A stretch of 64,000 bases of DNA. Origin: Nostoc sp. S4 (lineage in GTDB: Bacteria; Cyanobacteriota; Cyanobacteriia; Cyanobacteriales; Nostocaceae). Below the pieces are notes generated by a model. It had not been told where the DNA came from. It was given only the letters and a program-made list of their open reading frames with translations, and ran no database searches. The DNA lies in NCBI GenBank assembly GCA_029379225.1, contig JAQYWR010000024.1, positions 1 to 64,000 of the forward strand, written 5' to 3'. The position numbers and the translations under genes were made by a program. This document shows, one piece after another, positions 28,147 to 36,275 of this stretch (within the stretch, counting starts at the first letter, position 1; every line of letters starts with the position of its first letter).

Positions 28147-29058
28147 CTAATTAGTAATTAATTGTTTCGGTTGGCTGAGACTGCGGAAATAAAGACCGCC
28201 TACAGTTATCCAAAAAAGCAGATAACCGACAGCTTGAACTAAATACAGTTTTTGAGTATAGCCAAATAGAGTTTTCAATAAAATACCAGGAAACTGACGG
28301 TCAGGTAAGCTAGTTGACAAATCCCAAACTTGGGGGCCTAAAAGACAAGATGTATTTCCTTGTCCGCAAACGCCTAAGACTTCAGGGTTAATTTGACTAA
28401 AAGCGATCGCCGCAGCATCAAGATGGCGTAGGGCAGAAATTACCAACCCAGAGACAATCAGCAGCAAAAACACACCCATCACCTGGAAAAATCGACTCAA
28501 ATTGATGCGAATGCTCCATTTAAACAGCAGCATCCCGATGAGAACTGCGATCGCTAATCCGCCCATTGCACCTAAAACGGGTGTCAAACCTTCTTGAAAC
28601 TTAGCGACGATAAACAAAGCTGTTTCCAAACCTTCACGAAACACAGCAATAAAAATTAAGCTAAAAATCGCCCAGCCTGCGCTATCACTTCCGCCCAAGG
28701 CATTTTTGACAGAACCTTCAATCTCAGCTTTCAGAAATCGGGCTTGTCGTGTCATCCAAATCAACATCCAACTGAGCATAGCGATCGCAATTAGTCCTAA
28801 TCCAACTTCAAATAGTTGCTTAAAAACAGGTGCGTATACTTGCTCAGATGTCTGTAATCCCTGTATCCCTAAATAAATTAGTGAACCAAATCCAAAACTC
28901 GCAAAAATACCGCTAATAACTCCTAAATAAACCCAACGATACAATTTTTGTTGTTGAGCTTGTTGTAAACACGCAAAAACGATTCCCACAACTAAAGCGG
29001 CTTCTACACCTTCTCTTAAAGTAATAAAAAAAGTTGGTAATGCAGCACTCCAATTCAT
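28147..29058 (-). CDS. FTR1-family iron permease
   Basis: High-affinity iron transporter of the inner membrane, 303 residues with seven predicted helices. The two Arg-Glu motifs that carry iron are present: LREGVEAALVVGIV at the start (residues ~14-20) and FREGLETALFIVA at ~145. Helix segments such as LGLIAIAMLSWMLIWMTRQAR and LLLIVSGLVISALRHLD fit the family. No cupredoxin or DyP partner (EfeO or EfeB) is adjacent, so it may act alone or with distant partners. Upstream of the gene I see no clear Fur box. It is preceded by the PLP gene on the same strand, 41 bp away, but the two do not look functionally linked. Confidence 0.9.
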   Translation of the reverse strand: MNWSAALPTFFITLREGVEAALVVGIVFACLQQAQQQKLYRWVYLGVISGIFASFGFGSLIYLGIQGLQTSEQVYAPVFKQLFEVGLGLIAIAMLSWMLIWMTRQARFLKAEIEGSVKNALGGSDSAGWAIFSLIFIAVFREGLETALFIVAKFQEGLTPVLGAMGGLAIAVLIGMLLFKWSIRINLSRFFQVMGVFLLLIVSGLVISALRHLDAAAIAFSQINPEVLGVCGQGNTSCLLGPQVWDLSTSLPDRQFPGILLKTLFGYTQKLYLVQAVGYLLFWITVGGLYFRSLSQPKQLITN

Positions 29059-29252
29059 AGTATGTTAATTAAATAATTTCAGTAATAGAAGTCTTAGAGA
29101 GAGGTTTTGAGTATACTTGCTGAGTTTTCCAACAACCTCCTATAAGCTTCTGCTAAAGCTATGCTAACAGCGATCGCACTCAGAGTATTAAGCTGCCGTT
29201 GCATTTAGGAAAGCACTTCTTTTTGTGTTGGCTATTGACTGTTAGCTGTTAA

Positions 29253-29801
29253 CTATAACTCTGGCGTCCTATTTTTTAATGCCCGATCGCGATACCAACT
29301 GGGGAAACGCACCGTCATCAAGATGGCGATCGCAAGCAGGGCAAGGTGCAGCACCGTATAGGCGTTGAGCGGCAGCAACCAACCGCCTAACGCACTCAGC
29401 GCAAAGGTAATTCCCCAAGTCAAAGTAAGAATCTGATTCACACGAATGAAAATCGGACTATTCCAATGTTCTTGAGCCGTTTGCTCACGAGCATACTGGA
29501 TAGTAAATGGAATGCCCACTAGCAAGGAGCCAATCGCAATCACCGCTAAGGCACCGTCAGCAAAAAGTCCGGGATGTTGTGTGACAAATGGGTGCTGCAA
29601 GTAAACACCCACGATGAGGACGAAAGCAAAAAAGGCAACCGTACACCAATCTAAAATGAAGCCTTTTCGTAAATTATCACGTCCAAGAATCACCGCCAGA
29701 ATAAGTGCAATAATTACTCCGTGGAGAATACCCCTTTCCCCTCTATTTGCGAACTCAGAATAAATAATCCAAGGTAAAAATCCTAGAATAACTCTTTTCA
29801 T
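29253..29801 (-). CDS. Multi-pass membrane protein, function unknown
   Basis: 182 residues from ATG 29801 (MKRVILGFLPWIIYSEF); a longer frame to 29858 adds a Cys/Arg-rich stretch of no family character. About six hydrophobic segments occur (for example VIIALILAVILG, WCTVAFFAFVLIVGVYL, ALAVIAIGSLLVGIPFTI, LTLTWGITFALSALGGWLL, VLHLALLAIAILM). No catalytic motif is evident. The general look recalls DUF-type or IspA-like small membrane proteins. A perfect 19-bp inverted repeat lies 78 nt upstream and could be its operator. Confidence 0.72.
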   Translation of the reverse strand: MKRVILGFLPWIIYSEFANRGERGILHGVIIALILAVILGRDNLRKGFILDWCTVAFFAFVLIVGVYLQHPFVTQHPGLFADGALAVIAIGSLLVGIPFTIQYAREQTAQEHWNSPIFIRVNQILTLTWGITFALSALGGWLLPLNAYTVLHLALLAIAILMTVRFPSWYRDRALKNRTPEL

Positions 29802-30106
29802 GGTATTTATCCTTCGTAACACCTGAGCAATTGACCTTCTGCAAACGGATTTCCTCACTTGTTAAGAATACTTTTATATAGCTTACCGTTTGCGGTTTTT
29901 TGTAACAGAACCGCAAACGGTAAGCTAAACCGATCTTTTGTAACAGGCTAACCCTATCCCCGTTTCATAGGTCTGACTCGATCGGCAGGCTTGCTCTGAT
30001 ACCTTAGGGGACTTGCAGAAAATAAATTAATCAATTTATTTAAATGATATTCTTCTTTTTCCCCCCTGCCTTAAAAGCGATTGATTATTTTTTTAATTGG
30101 AAGTCC
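29802..30106. other. Intergenic region with inverted repeat and a MITE-like element
   Basis: Holds the perfect inverted repeat at 29879-29927 and the left and central part of the repeat element at 30005-30110. No gene seen. Confidence 0.5.
29879..29927. promoter_or_regulatory. Perfect 19-bp inverted repeat
   Basis: TAGCTTACCGTTTGCGGTT (29879-29897) and AACCGCAAACGGTAAGCTA (29909-29927) are exact reverse complements around an 11-nt loop, TTTTGTAACAG. No T-run follows on the minus strand. It could be an operator or a terminator-like structure for the HAF gene upstream on that strand, or a small mobile palindrome. Confidence 0.5.
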
Positions 30107-30110
30107 CTAG
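30005..30110. mobile_element. MITE-like element, GGGACTT family, copy 1 (~106 bp)
   Basis: Left end AGGGGACTTGCAGAAAATAA and right end TTAATTGGAAGTCCCTAG are imperfect inverted repeats. The interior has ATGATATTCTT and a C-run. Copies 2 and 3 are at 45615-45870 and 59533-59710. It reaches into the 3' end of the HAF gene. Confidence 0.6.
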
Positions 30111-31594
30111 TTACTTTGAGGGTGTGACGTAGGATTTTTGCGAGCTATAAAACCACGTCTTTTCGTGCCATCGTAGAAAAATCCCACAATATCCCCTTGA
30201 TTATTGATGCCATACACATAGGTAGAATACGCACCGGGGACATTAATGGCGCTGAAGCTATTTCCTTGCTTTAAAAAGCCACGATTTGCTATCCCATCAA
30301 AGAAAAATCCCACAATATCCCCTTGATTGTTGATACCACTGGCGTGGGTAAAAATTGCACGAGGGACATCAAAGTTAGTAAAGTATTTTCCTCGCTTTAA
30401 GAAAGCATGATATCCTGTAGTGCCTTGAAAGAATCCGACAATATTTCCCCAATCGTTGATGCCGTTGGCGATCGTATACTGGTAAGTCGTATCAGGGTTA
30501 TCAAAGGAACTATAATTTTTTCCTTTCTTTAAGAATCCGTGAGTTCCTGTGCTGTCACGGAAAAATCCGACAAAATCTCCTTGGTTATTAATATCTCTAG
30601 CTGACTGATTGCTAAAGTATTGAGCAAAAGCAGGGTCTACACCAGGAACATCAACATTACTAAAGCTATTTCCTTTCTTTAAGAAAGCATGAAATACCGT
30701 GTTTTGATAATAGGAACCGACAATATTACCTTGATTGTTAATCCCATTAGCGTATGTTAGAAGTGCATTAGAGTAATCAAAGGTATTGAAGCTCCTTCCT
30801 TGCTTTAAAAAACTATGATATCCTGCGCTGTCACTGAAATATCCAGTAATATCTCCTTGGTCGTTAATACCTTGAGCATCGGTAGCAATTGCATTAGGAA
30901 CGTCGAAAGTAGTAAATACAAGCTTGGCTGCTGGGAGTGAAGAAGGGCATGGTTCTGGCTTGGATATTTCGTTTTTTGAGAATTTATTTACAGGAACAAC
31001 GCTCACATTATCTAGGTTGTACCAGTAAGAGCGCTGCTTGCTAGCAAACTTTAACTCTGTGGTTCGTGATTTTGCTACAAAATAGTAGGTATATTTTGTA
31101 AAACCTTGAAAGCCAACATTGACTTTCTGCTCGATTAATTTTCCACCTACATAGGTCTGAAATACATTCTCATTTGGATCGTCATCTGCGTTTGCTAAAT
31201 AATAGCTCAGTTGGTATTTCTGACCGGGTACAGTCTTGAGTTTCTGTGAGATGTAAGTAAAAATAGGCCCGTTATCGTCGTAACGTGGAGCAAGCCGTAC
31301 ACTTAAAGAATAGTTTTCAGCATCATCAACTGTATAATTTTCTAAAAAAGTAGTAGCAAAAACATCACTTGCAATGCTATTCAACCATCCAGAAATGAAA
31401 GGATTATTCCTAGTGCGATCGTAAGGACTTACAAGTGGATCTGCCGTAAAGGTTCCGTTAACTACTAAATTTTGTGGTGGTTCTTTAGGAGTAGCTTCTG
31501 CCTTGAGAATATGAGTATTAGTAACCACAACTGTACTCATAAAAACGCTAGTGATTCCAGAAATAATAAATCCCAGCTTTTGAGATGATTTCAT
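30107..31594 (-). CDS. Secreted HAF-repeat protein
   Basis: 495 residues. Signal peptide at 1-32 (LGFIISGITSVFMSTVVV, then HILKAEA). Residues ~40-200 form a carbohydrate-binding-like beta domain (NLVVNGTFTADPLVSPYD, FISGWLNSIASDVFATTF, GPIFTYISQKLKTVPGQKYQ, YYFVAKSRTTELKFASKQ). Residues ~215-490 carry six ~43-residue repeats of the 'extracellular HAF' type, each with GINxQGDIVGFF, a variable GxHxFLKxG stretch and a SFxxxDVPGA end. These repeats form a beta-propeller-like fold. The protein is probably extracellular; function unknown. The stop TAG lies at the very edge of the repeat element at 30005-30110. Confidence 0.85.
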   Translation of the reverse strand: MKSSQKLGFIISGITSVFMSTVVVTNTHILKAEATPKEPPQNLVVNGTFTADPLVSPYDRTRNNPFISGWLNSIASDVFATTFLENYTVDDAENYSLSVRLAPRYDDNGPIFTYISQKLKTVPGQKYQLSYYLANADDDPNENVFQTYVGGKLIEQKVNVGFQGFTKYTYYFVAKSRTTELKFASKQRSYWYNLDNVSVVPVNKFSKNEISKPEPCPSSLPAAKLVFTTFDVPNAIATDAQGINDQGDITGYFSDSAGYHSFLKQGRSFNTFDYSNALLTYANGINNQGNIVGSYYQNTVFHAFLKKGNSFSNVDVPGVDPAFAQYFSNQSARDINNQGDFVGFFRDSTGTHGFLKKGKNYSSFDNPDTTYQYTIANGINDWGNIVGFFQGTTGYHAFLKRGKYFTNFDVPRAIFTHASGINNQGDIVGFFFDGIANRGFLKQGNSFSAINVPGAYSTYVYGINNQGDIVGFFYDGTKRRGFIARKNPTSHPQSN

Positions 31595-31976
31595 CAGACC
31601 TCACTCCAATTAGTACAAATTCCACAACAATCTATTGCCTCGCTTTAGATCGCAAGTGAGGCAATTCGTAAATACTTGGTGTCCGGTTGAGAATTTTCTA
31701 AAAAATTCCTTTAGGAAATTACTACGTGAACTTCACAAAAATAATTTAAAACTACAATACCAAATTTATTGGTATTATACAAGCTTTTCCTATTTGTTAA
31801 GAAACTATAACTTAATTGAGGAATTTTTAGAGGTAATGCAAAAAATAAAGTTTTAAATTATATTTACAGGAGTAATAAATTTAGTGGCATAGTTTTTTGG
31901 ATCGGAACGCTGTTTATTAGGGCTAGTTTGAGTAATGTGTTGAATACTCAACCAGCCCTGTTAAAGTTTTTTACTA

Positions 31977-32798
31977 TTAACTACCAGCTACCGTAAATCC
32001 CTGTTTTTCAAACACTGTTTTGGCTTCATTGCCTGATAAAAATTCTACAAAATCCTTAGCAGCATTCACATTTTTACTGCTCTTGAGAACTGCGATCGGA
32101 TAGACGACAGGAGAATGAGTTTTTTCAGATGCAGTTGCTACAATTTTGACTTTTGGCGTACTTTTAGCATCCGAAAGGTAGACAATTCCAGCATCAGCAT
32201 TGCCTGATTCTACATAATTGAGAGCTTGACGAACGTCTTTAGCATATACGGCTTTGCTTTTAACTGGGTCAGTAATTTTTAATGAAGTTAAGACTTGTTG
32301 AGCGTATTGTCCAGCAGGGACACTTTTAGGTTCACCTAAAGCAATTTTTTTAATTCGTGGTGAAGTTAAGCTTTGAAAATCAGTTACACCTGTAGTGGAA
32401 TTTTGGGGTACTATCAACACCACTTGATTTTTTAGCAAGTCCTTGCGAGTCCCATCAACTAACAAGCCTTTTTTCTGTAAAGCATCTATCTGTTTAGTTG
32501 CAGCTGAGATGAAAACGTCAACTCCTGCACCCTGTTCAATTTGTTGTTGCAAAGCACCCGACGAACCAAAGTTATAGCTCAATGTAATGTTTGGCTTTTC
32601 TTTGCTGTAAAGAGGCTTGATTTCGTCCATTGCATCTTTGAGGCTAGCGGCTGCTGATACTGTCAAATTTGCTGTTCGTACTGCTGGAGTTGCAGTTGAG
32701 GATAAGTTAGGTGTAGTTGTAGTTTGACTACAGCCGACGATAAGTAAGAACGAGATAAATACCCAACTCACAAAAGTCAAAATTCTTTTATTATTCAT
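31977..32798 (-). CDS. modA: Molybdate ABC transporter substrate-binding lipoprotein
   Basis: Periplasmic molybdate-binding protein, 273 residues from ATG 32798 (MNNKRILTFVSW), preferred because GAGAGACGG lies 5-12 nt upstream; a start at 32816 adds six residues. Lipobox LIVGC at ~22 predicts a lipoprotein. The ModA core follows: LTVSAAASLKDAMDEIKPLY, NFGSSGALQQQIEQGAGVDV, FISAATKQIDALQ, KKIALGEPKSVPAGQYAQ, YVESGNADAGIVYLSDAK, ending DFVEFLSGNEAKTVFEKQGF. ModB and ModC are not next to it. A molbindin gene is divergent from it, which supports the molybdate role. Two palindromes in the shared upstream region may be operators. Confidence 0.93.
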   Translation of the reverse strand: MNNKRILTFVSWVFISFLLIVGCSQTTTTPNLSSTATPAVRTANLTVSAAASLKDAMDEIKPLYSKEKPNITLSYNFGSSGALQQQIEQGAGVDVFISAATKQIDALQKKGLLVDGTRKDLLKNQVVLIVPQNSTTGVTDFQSLTSPRIKKIALGEPKSVPAGQYAQQVLTSLKITDPVKSKAVYAKDVRQALNYVESGNADAGIVYLSDAKSTPKVKIVATASEKTHSPVVYPIAVLKSSKNVNAAKDFVEFLSGNEAKTVFEKQGFTVAGS

Positions 32799-33124
32799 TT
32801 GCCGTCTCTCAAGCATTTTTTCCTAGTCAATTAATAATTTACCAACTTAGTACTAAAAAACCAAATAAGTTGGTAAAAAAATATACTGTTTAGGATTAGG
32901 CGATCGCAAAAACTGTTTATTATATTCAGTAAACTTTGTCAGAGTCTTTTACCAGATGAGTTCGCTTTTCAAAGAGAATTACCAAATAATTTGGCAAAAA
33001 ATATGTATATTTGCTATTTTAAAAAATAGTAAAAAATCATGTATTTTCTATCTGTAGCTGGATAAATTGATTGAACTACTTGTTATTATTTTTATGTAGT
33101 TATAAATATCAAAAAATTTAAAAA
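32799..33124. promoter_or_regulatory. Divergent modA-mop control region with two palindromes
   Basis: TTTACCAACTTA (32838-32849) and TAAGTTGGTAAA (32866-32877) are a perfect 12-bp inverted repeat with a 16-nt gap, about 40 bp before modA. TTACCAAATAATTTGGCAA at 32979-32997 is a second palindrome sharing ACCAA. They could bind one regulator of both genes. Confidence 0.5.
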
Positions 33125-33334
33125 ATGCAAGTTAGCGCTCGTAATGCTCTCAAAGGAACTGTAAAAAACGTTGTTGTTGGCTCTGTAAACACAGAAGTTA
33201 CGGTAGAAGTAGCACCAGGAGTAGAGGTGACTGCTATTATTACCAAATCATCGGCAGAAAATCTGAAACTTGCTGAAGGCAAACAAGTACATGCCATAAT
33301 CAAATCATCAGATGTCATAATCGCTGTTGACTAG
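33125..33334 (+). CDS. Molbindin (TOBE-domain molybdenum-pterin-binding protein)
   Basis: 69 residues, a single TOBE/Mop domain. The family pattern is clear: MQVSARNALKGTVKNVVVGS, then VNTEVTVEVAPGVEVTAIIT, KSSAENLKLAEGKQVHAIIK, SSDVIIAVD. Mop proteins bind molybdate in a multimer and may buffer the cell's molybdenum, which heterocyst-forming cyanobacteria need for nitrogenase and nitrate reductase. Single-domain length is as expected. Divergent from modA. A terminator follows at 33352-33382. Confidence 0.92.
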   Translation: MQVSARNALKGTVKNVVVGSVNTEVTVEVAPGVEVTAIITKSSAENLKLAEGKQVHAIIKSSDVIIAVD

Positions 33335-33351
33335 TTTTTTGTAAATTTTTT

Positions 33352-33382
33352 AAAAAAGGGACAGTTATATTGCCCCTTTTTT
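33352..33382 (+). terminator. Intrinsic terminator after molbindin gene
   Basis: AAAAAAGGG and CCCTTTTTT form a 9-bp stem around 13 nt, ending in T. It lies 18 bp after the stop codon. Confidence 0.75.
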
Positions 33383-33532
33383 AATACAGAATTGAGATAT
33401 ATTGTCTTATTTATGTTTGGATAAAAAATAGTGCAGTCAAGCTTTTCGTGAAATTGTTTGTTTTTATTAAAATAACAAGTTTTGTAACTTTATTACATTT
33501 TTTGTGCAGATCTAGTAATCTGCTGTAATTCT

Positions 33533-33583
33533 CCCCATCCGCCAATTCCTTCTTCCCAGTTGGGAAACGAATTAGCGGCGGGG
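33533..33583 (-). terminator. Stem-loop downstream of the oxidase operon
   Basis: CCCC-CCGC-AATTC arms at 33533-33548 pair with GAATT-GCGG-GGGG at 33569-33583, and a second stem TTCCC/GGGAA lies in the loop. It follows coxC by ~30 nt on the minus strand. There is no T-run, so the terminator role is tentative. Confidence 0.45.
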
Positions 33584-33612
33584 ACTTATACAGAAGATAT
33601 CCCCATCAATAT

Positions 33613-34215
33613 TTATTGCCAGACATAGATGAGGATAAACAAAATGATCCAGATAACATCAACGAAATGCCAAAACAGCGAGGTTGCATTAACACCGAAG
33701 TGACCTGAATCGTAGTTGCCAGGGATAAAAGAGCGTACTAAGATAATCAACTGCAACAGAATACCAGTTAAAACATGCAAACCGTGGAAACCTGTGAGCA
33801 AATAGAACGTCCCACCAAATACCCCAGAGGTGAACCCAAAGGCAAGGCTATTCCATTCAATTGCTTGTCCAACCAAAAAGTAAGTTCCCATCGCCATTGT
33901 TGCCAAAAGAAACAGGCGAAATTTCACTAAGTCATGGCGTTGAAGGGCGCGTTCTGCTAAGTAAATCACAAAGCTACTGGCAACAAGAATTACTGTGTTG
34001 ATTGCTGGTTCTTTTACTTCTAGTCCAGAAACACCGACAGGTAGCCAGTTAGAAGTTGTTGTTTTATAGATAATATATCCTGCAAAAAAACTGAGAAAAA
34101 TTACGCTCTCAGACAGTAAGAACACAATAAAGCCAAACATTTTGTTGCCTTCTTCATCGTGGCTATGTTCTGCGTGTGTCTGGTGTAATTCATGGGAATT
34201 GATATAACTGTCCAT
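33613..34215 (-). CDS. coxC: Terminal oxidase subunit III
   Basis: 200 residues, last gene of the oxidase operon. Five membrane helices of the subunit III core are visible: FGFIVFLLSESVIFLSFFAG, NTVILVASSFVIYLAERALQ, LFLLATMAMGTYFLVGQAIE, LLTGFHGLHVLTGILLQLII and FWHFVDVIWIILFILIYVW. The ESV, TGFHGLHV and HFVD motifs are family marks. The N-terminus is His-rich (NSHELHQTHAEHSHDEE), which may just be a soluble cap. It lies 400 bp after coxA, with repeat DNA between, so readthrough across the repeat would be needed. Confidence 0.95.
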   Translation of the reverse strand: MDSYINSHELHQTHAEHSHDEEGNKMFGFIVFLLSESVIFLSFFAGYIIYKTTTSNWLPVGVSGLEVKEPAINTVILVASSFVIYLAERALQRHDLVKFRLFLLATMAMGTYFLVGQAIEWNSLAFGFTSGVFGGTFYLLTGFHGLHVLTGILLQLIILVRSFIPGNYDSGHFGVNATSLFWHFVDVIWIILFILIYVWQ

Positions 34216-34613
34216 TGGTAGAGTTTAGTTTTTGAGGGGTGAATTTGAAACGCAAAGGGGAGGCAGCGCGTTGCGGTGAGTCCAGCGCTGCCGGAGGGAA
34301 ACCCTCCGCAGGCGACTGGCGAACCCGAAGGGGGGTTCCCCCTGTTGTAGCGACTGCCATCACGCAAAAGGAAGCGCAGAGGTGTGTAGAGGGGAATGGC
34401 ACTAAGACTCATGTGAAACCTCGTCAGGGCAGGGTGTGGGAGGTGTGGGAGGAAAAGGAGGTGTGGGAAGTGTGGGAGGATGGAGAAGAAATCTTTCCCC
34501 CCACACTCCCCTCTCTGCCCACACTCCCCACACTCAAAAAGCCAGTTATATCAGGGCTTTGCGATTAACAAGCGTGCCATTCGTATGTAGAGGGCTTCTG
34601 CGTCTTCCCTGAC
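34216..34613. repeat. Repeat DNA inserted between coxA and coxC
   Basis: The ~400 bp gap holds GC-rich repeat DNA (about 34250-34385, with CCGGAGGGAAACCCTCCG and GGGGGGTTCCCCC palindromes) and a purine/pyrimidine inverted repeat at ~34430-34540 (GTGTGGGAGGTGTGGGAG facing CCCACACTCC). No protein is encoded. It looks like mobile or dispersed repeat DNA that has entered an otherwise tight operon. Confidence 0.55.
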
Positions 34614-36275
34614 TTATTCTGGGAGGTTTGCTGTTAGGGGTTCTGATTTGCCGTAACCGTAGGGTTCAGAGATGATGATGGGAATTTCTTCAAAGTTTTC
34701 TACTGGGGGTGGTGAAGAAACTAACCACTCTAGTCCAATTGCCCGCCAAGGGTTATCGGGTGCTTTTTCGCCTTGCATCCAAGAAATCACCATGTTGAAA
34801 ATGAAAGGCAAGGTGGACATTCCCAACAGAAATCCGCCGACACTAGCGATGATATTCCAGAATGCATACTCTGGGGCGTAGGAAGCAACTCGGCGCAGCA
34901 TTCCTTGCAGTCCTAAAGGATGCATGGGCAAAAAGTTAAGGTTAGTACCGATGAAAGCTAACCAGAAGTGCAATTTACCCCAGCCTTCGGAGTACATCCG
35001 CCCAGTCATTTTGGGGAACCAGTGGTAAATAGCAGCATACAAGCCCATTGTCACGGTGCCATAGAGGACGTAGTGGAAGTGTCCGACTACAAAGTAGGTA
35101 TTGTTAACGTGGACATCGACCGGTACAGAGGAAAGCATAATGCCTGTGATGCCGGCGAAAACAAACATAATCAATGCACCTAGAGCGAACAGCATTGGTG
35201 TATGCAGTCGCAGTTTACCTCCCCAGATGGTCGCTACCCAAGCAAATACCTTAATTCCAGTAGGTACAGACACACACATTGTTGTCAGCATGAAAATCAA
35301 CCGCATCCAGCCTGGTGTACCGCTGACATACATGTGGTGTACCCAGACAATACCGCTGACTACTGCAATCAAGATTGATGAAACAGCAACTACTTTGTAG
35401 CCAAACAGAGGTTTACGGGAATAAACCGGGAAGATTTCCGAGAAAATCGCAAATACAGGCAGAACAATTACGTAAACGGCTGGGTGGGAGTAGAACCAGA
35501 AGTAATGTTGGAACATTACTGGATTACCTCCCCTGCTGGGATCAAAAAAGCTAGTACCAGCTGTCAGGTCGAGCAGCAACATGACTGCACCTGCTGTGAG
35601 TGCAGGTAGTCCAAATAGTTGGATAATCTGGGCGCTAAATACTCCCCAGACAAACATCGGCATTCGGAAAAAGGTCATCCCTGGCGCGCGCATCTTGACG
35701 ATGGTGGTGACAAAGTTGACTGCCCCCATAATTGAGGACACGCCAGATATTGCAACTGCTAACAGCCAGAGAACTTGTCCATTGATTAAGTTACCAGTGG
35801 GATTCTGGAGACTCACCGGAGGGTAAGCCCACCAGCCTGCTTGAGCTGGACCACCAGGAACAAAGAAACTACTCATCAACAGAATCCCCACTAGCGGCAC
35901 CATCCAAAAGGCAACGGCGTTGAGGCGGGGAAATGCCATATCTCGCGCTCCAATCATCAATGGCACTAAATAGTTAGCAAAACCAACCAGTGAGGGAAAT
36001 GTCCACAAAAACAGCATTATGGTGCCGTGCATGGTAAACATGCCATTGTAGACTGTGCGATCGACTAAATCTGATTCGGGTGTAATCAGTTCTCCCCGAA
36101 TCACCATTGCAAAGATACCGGCGACGAGAAAGAAGAAGAATGAGGTTACAAGATACTGGATACCAATAACTTTATGATCAGTGCTAAAGCTAAAGTATCG
36201 CTTCCAGTCGCCATTCGATTCATGGTGAGAGTTCTCACTGGCGATACTGATGCCGTCAATAGGAACATTAGTCAT
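34614..36275 (-). CDS. coxA: Terminal oxidase subunit I (heme-copper oxidase)
   Basis: 553 residues, twelve membrane helices. Heme and CuB ligands are visible: MHGTIMLFLW (low-spin heme His), YSHPAVYVIVLPVFA (CuB His with the cross-linked Tyr), VHHMYVSGTP (CuB His pair) and VVGHFHYVLYG (heme a3 and a ligands). The K-channel Lys is in VPTGIKVFAW. The helix VI motif is YSHPAVY, with no Glu after Pro, so it resembles A2-type oxidases rather than mitochondrial-type A1. It sits between coxB and coxC; ATG 36275 overlaps the coxB stop by 4 bp. Confidence 0.96.
   Translation of the reverse strand: MTNVPIDGISIASENSHHESNGDWKRYFSFSTDHKVIGIQYLVTSFFFFLVAGIFAMVIRGELITPESDLVDRTVYNGMFTMHGTIMLFLWTFPSLVGFANYLVPLMIGARDMAFPRLNAVAFWMVPLVGILLMSSFFVPGGPAQAGWWAYPPVSLQNPTGNLINGQVLWLLAVAISGVSSIMGAVNFVTTIVKMRAPGMTFFRMPMFVWGVFSAQIIQLFGLPALTAGAVMLLLDLTAGTSFFDPSRGGNPVMFQHYFWFYSHPAVYVIVLPVFAIFSEIFPVYSRKPLFGYKVVAVSSILIAVVSGIVWVHHMYVSGTPGWMRLIFMLTTMCVSVPTGIKVFAWVATIWGGKLRLHTPMLFALGALIMFVFAGITGIMLSSVPVDVHVNNTYFVVGHFHYVLYGTVTMGLYAAIYHWFPKMTGRMYSEGWGKLHFWLAFIGTNLNFLPMHPLGLQGMLRRVASYAPEYAFWNIIASVGGFLLGMSTLPFIFNMVISWMQGEKAPDNPWRAIGLEWLVSSPPPVENFEEIPIIISEPYGYGKSEPLTANLPE

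Noticed and set aside
29059..29252. Fur box upstream of the iron permease
   Set aside because: No GATAATGATAATC-like palindrome could be found by eye.
31635..31856. 73-codon ORF, plus strand
   Set aside because: AT-rich region upstream of the HAF gene; composition does not suggest a protein.
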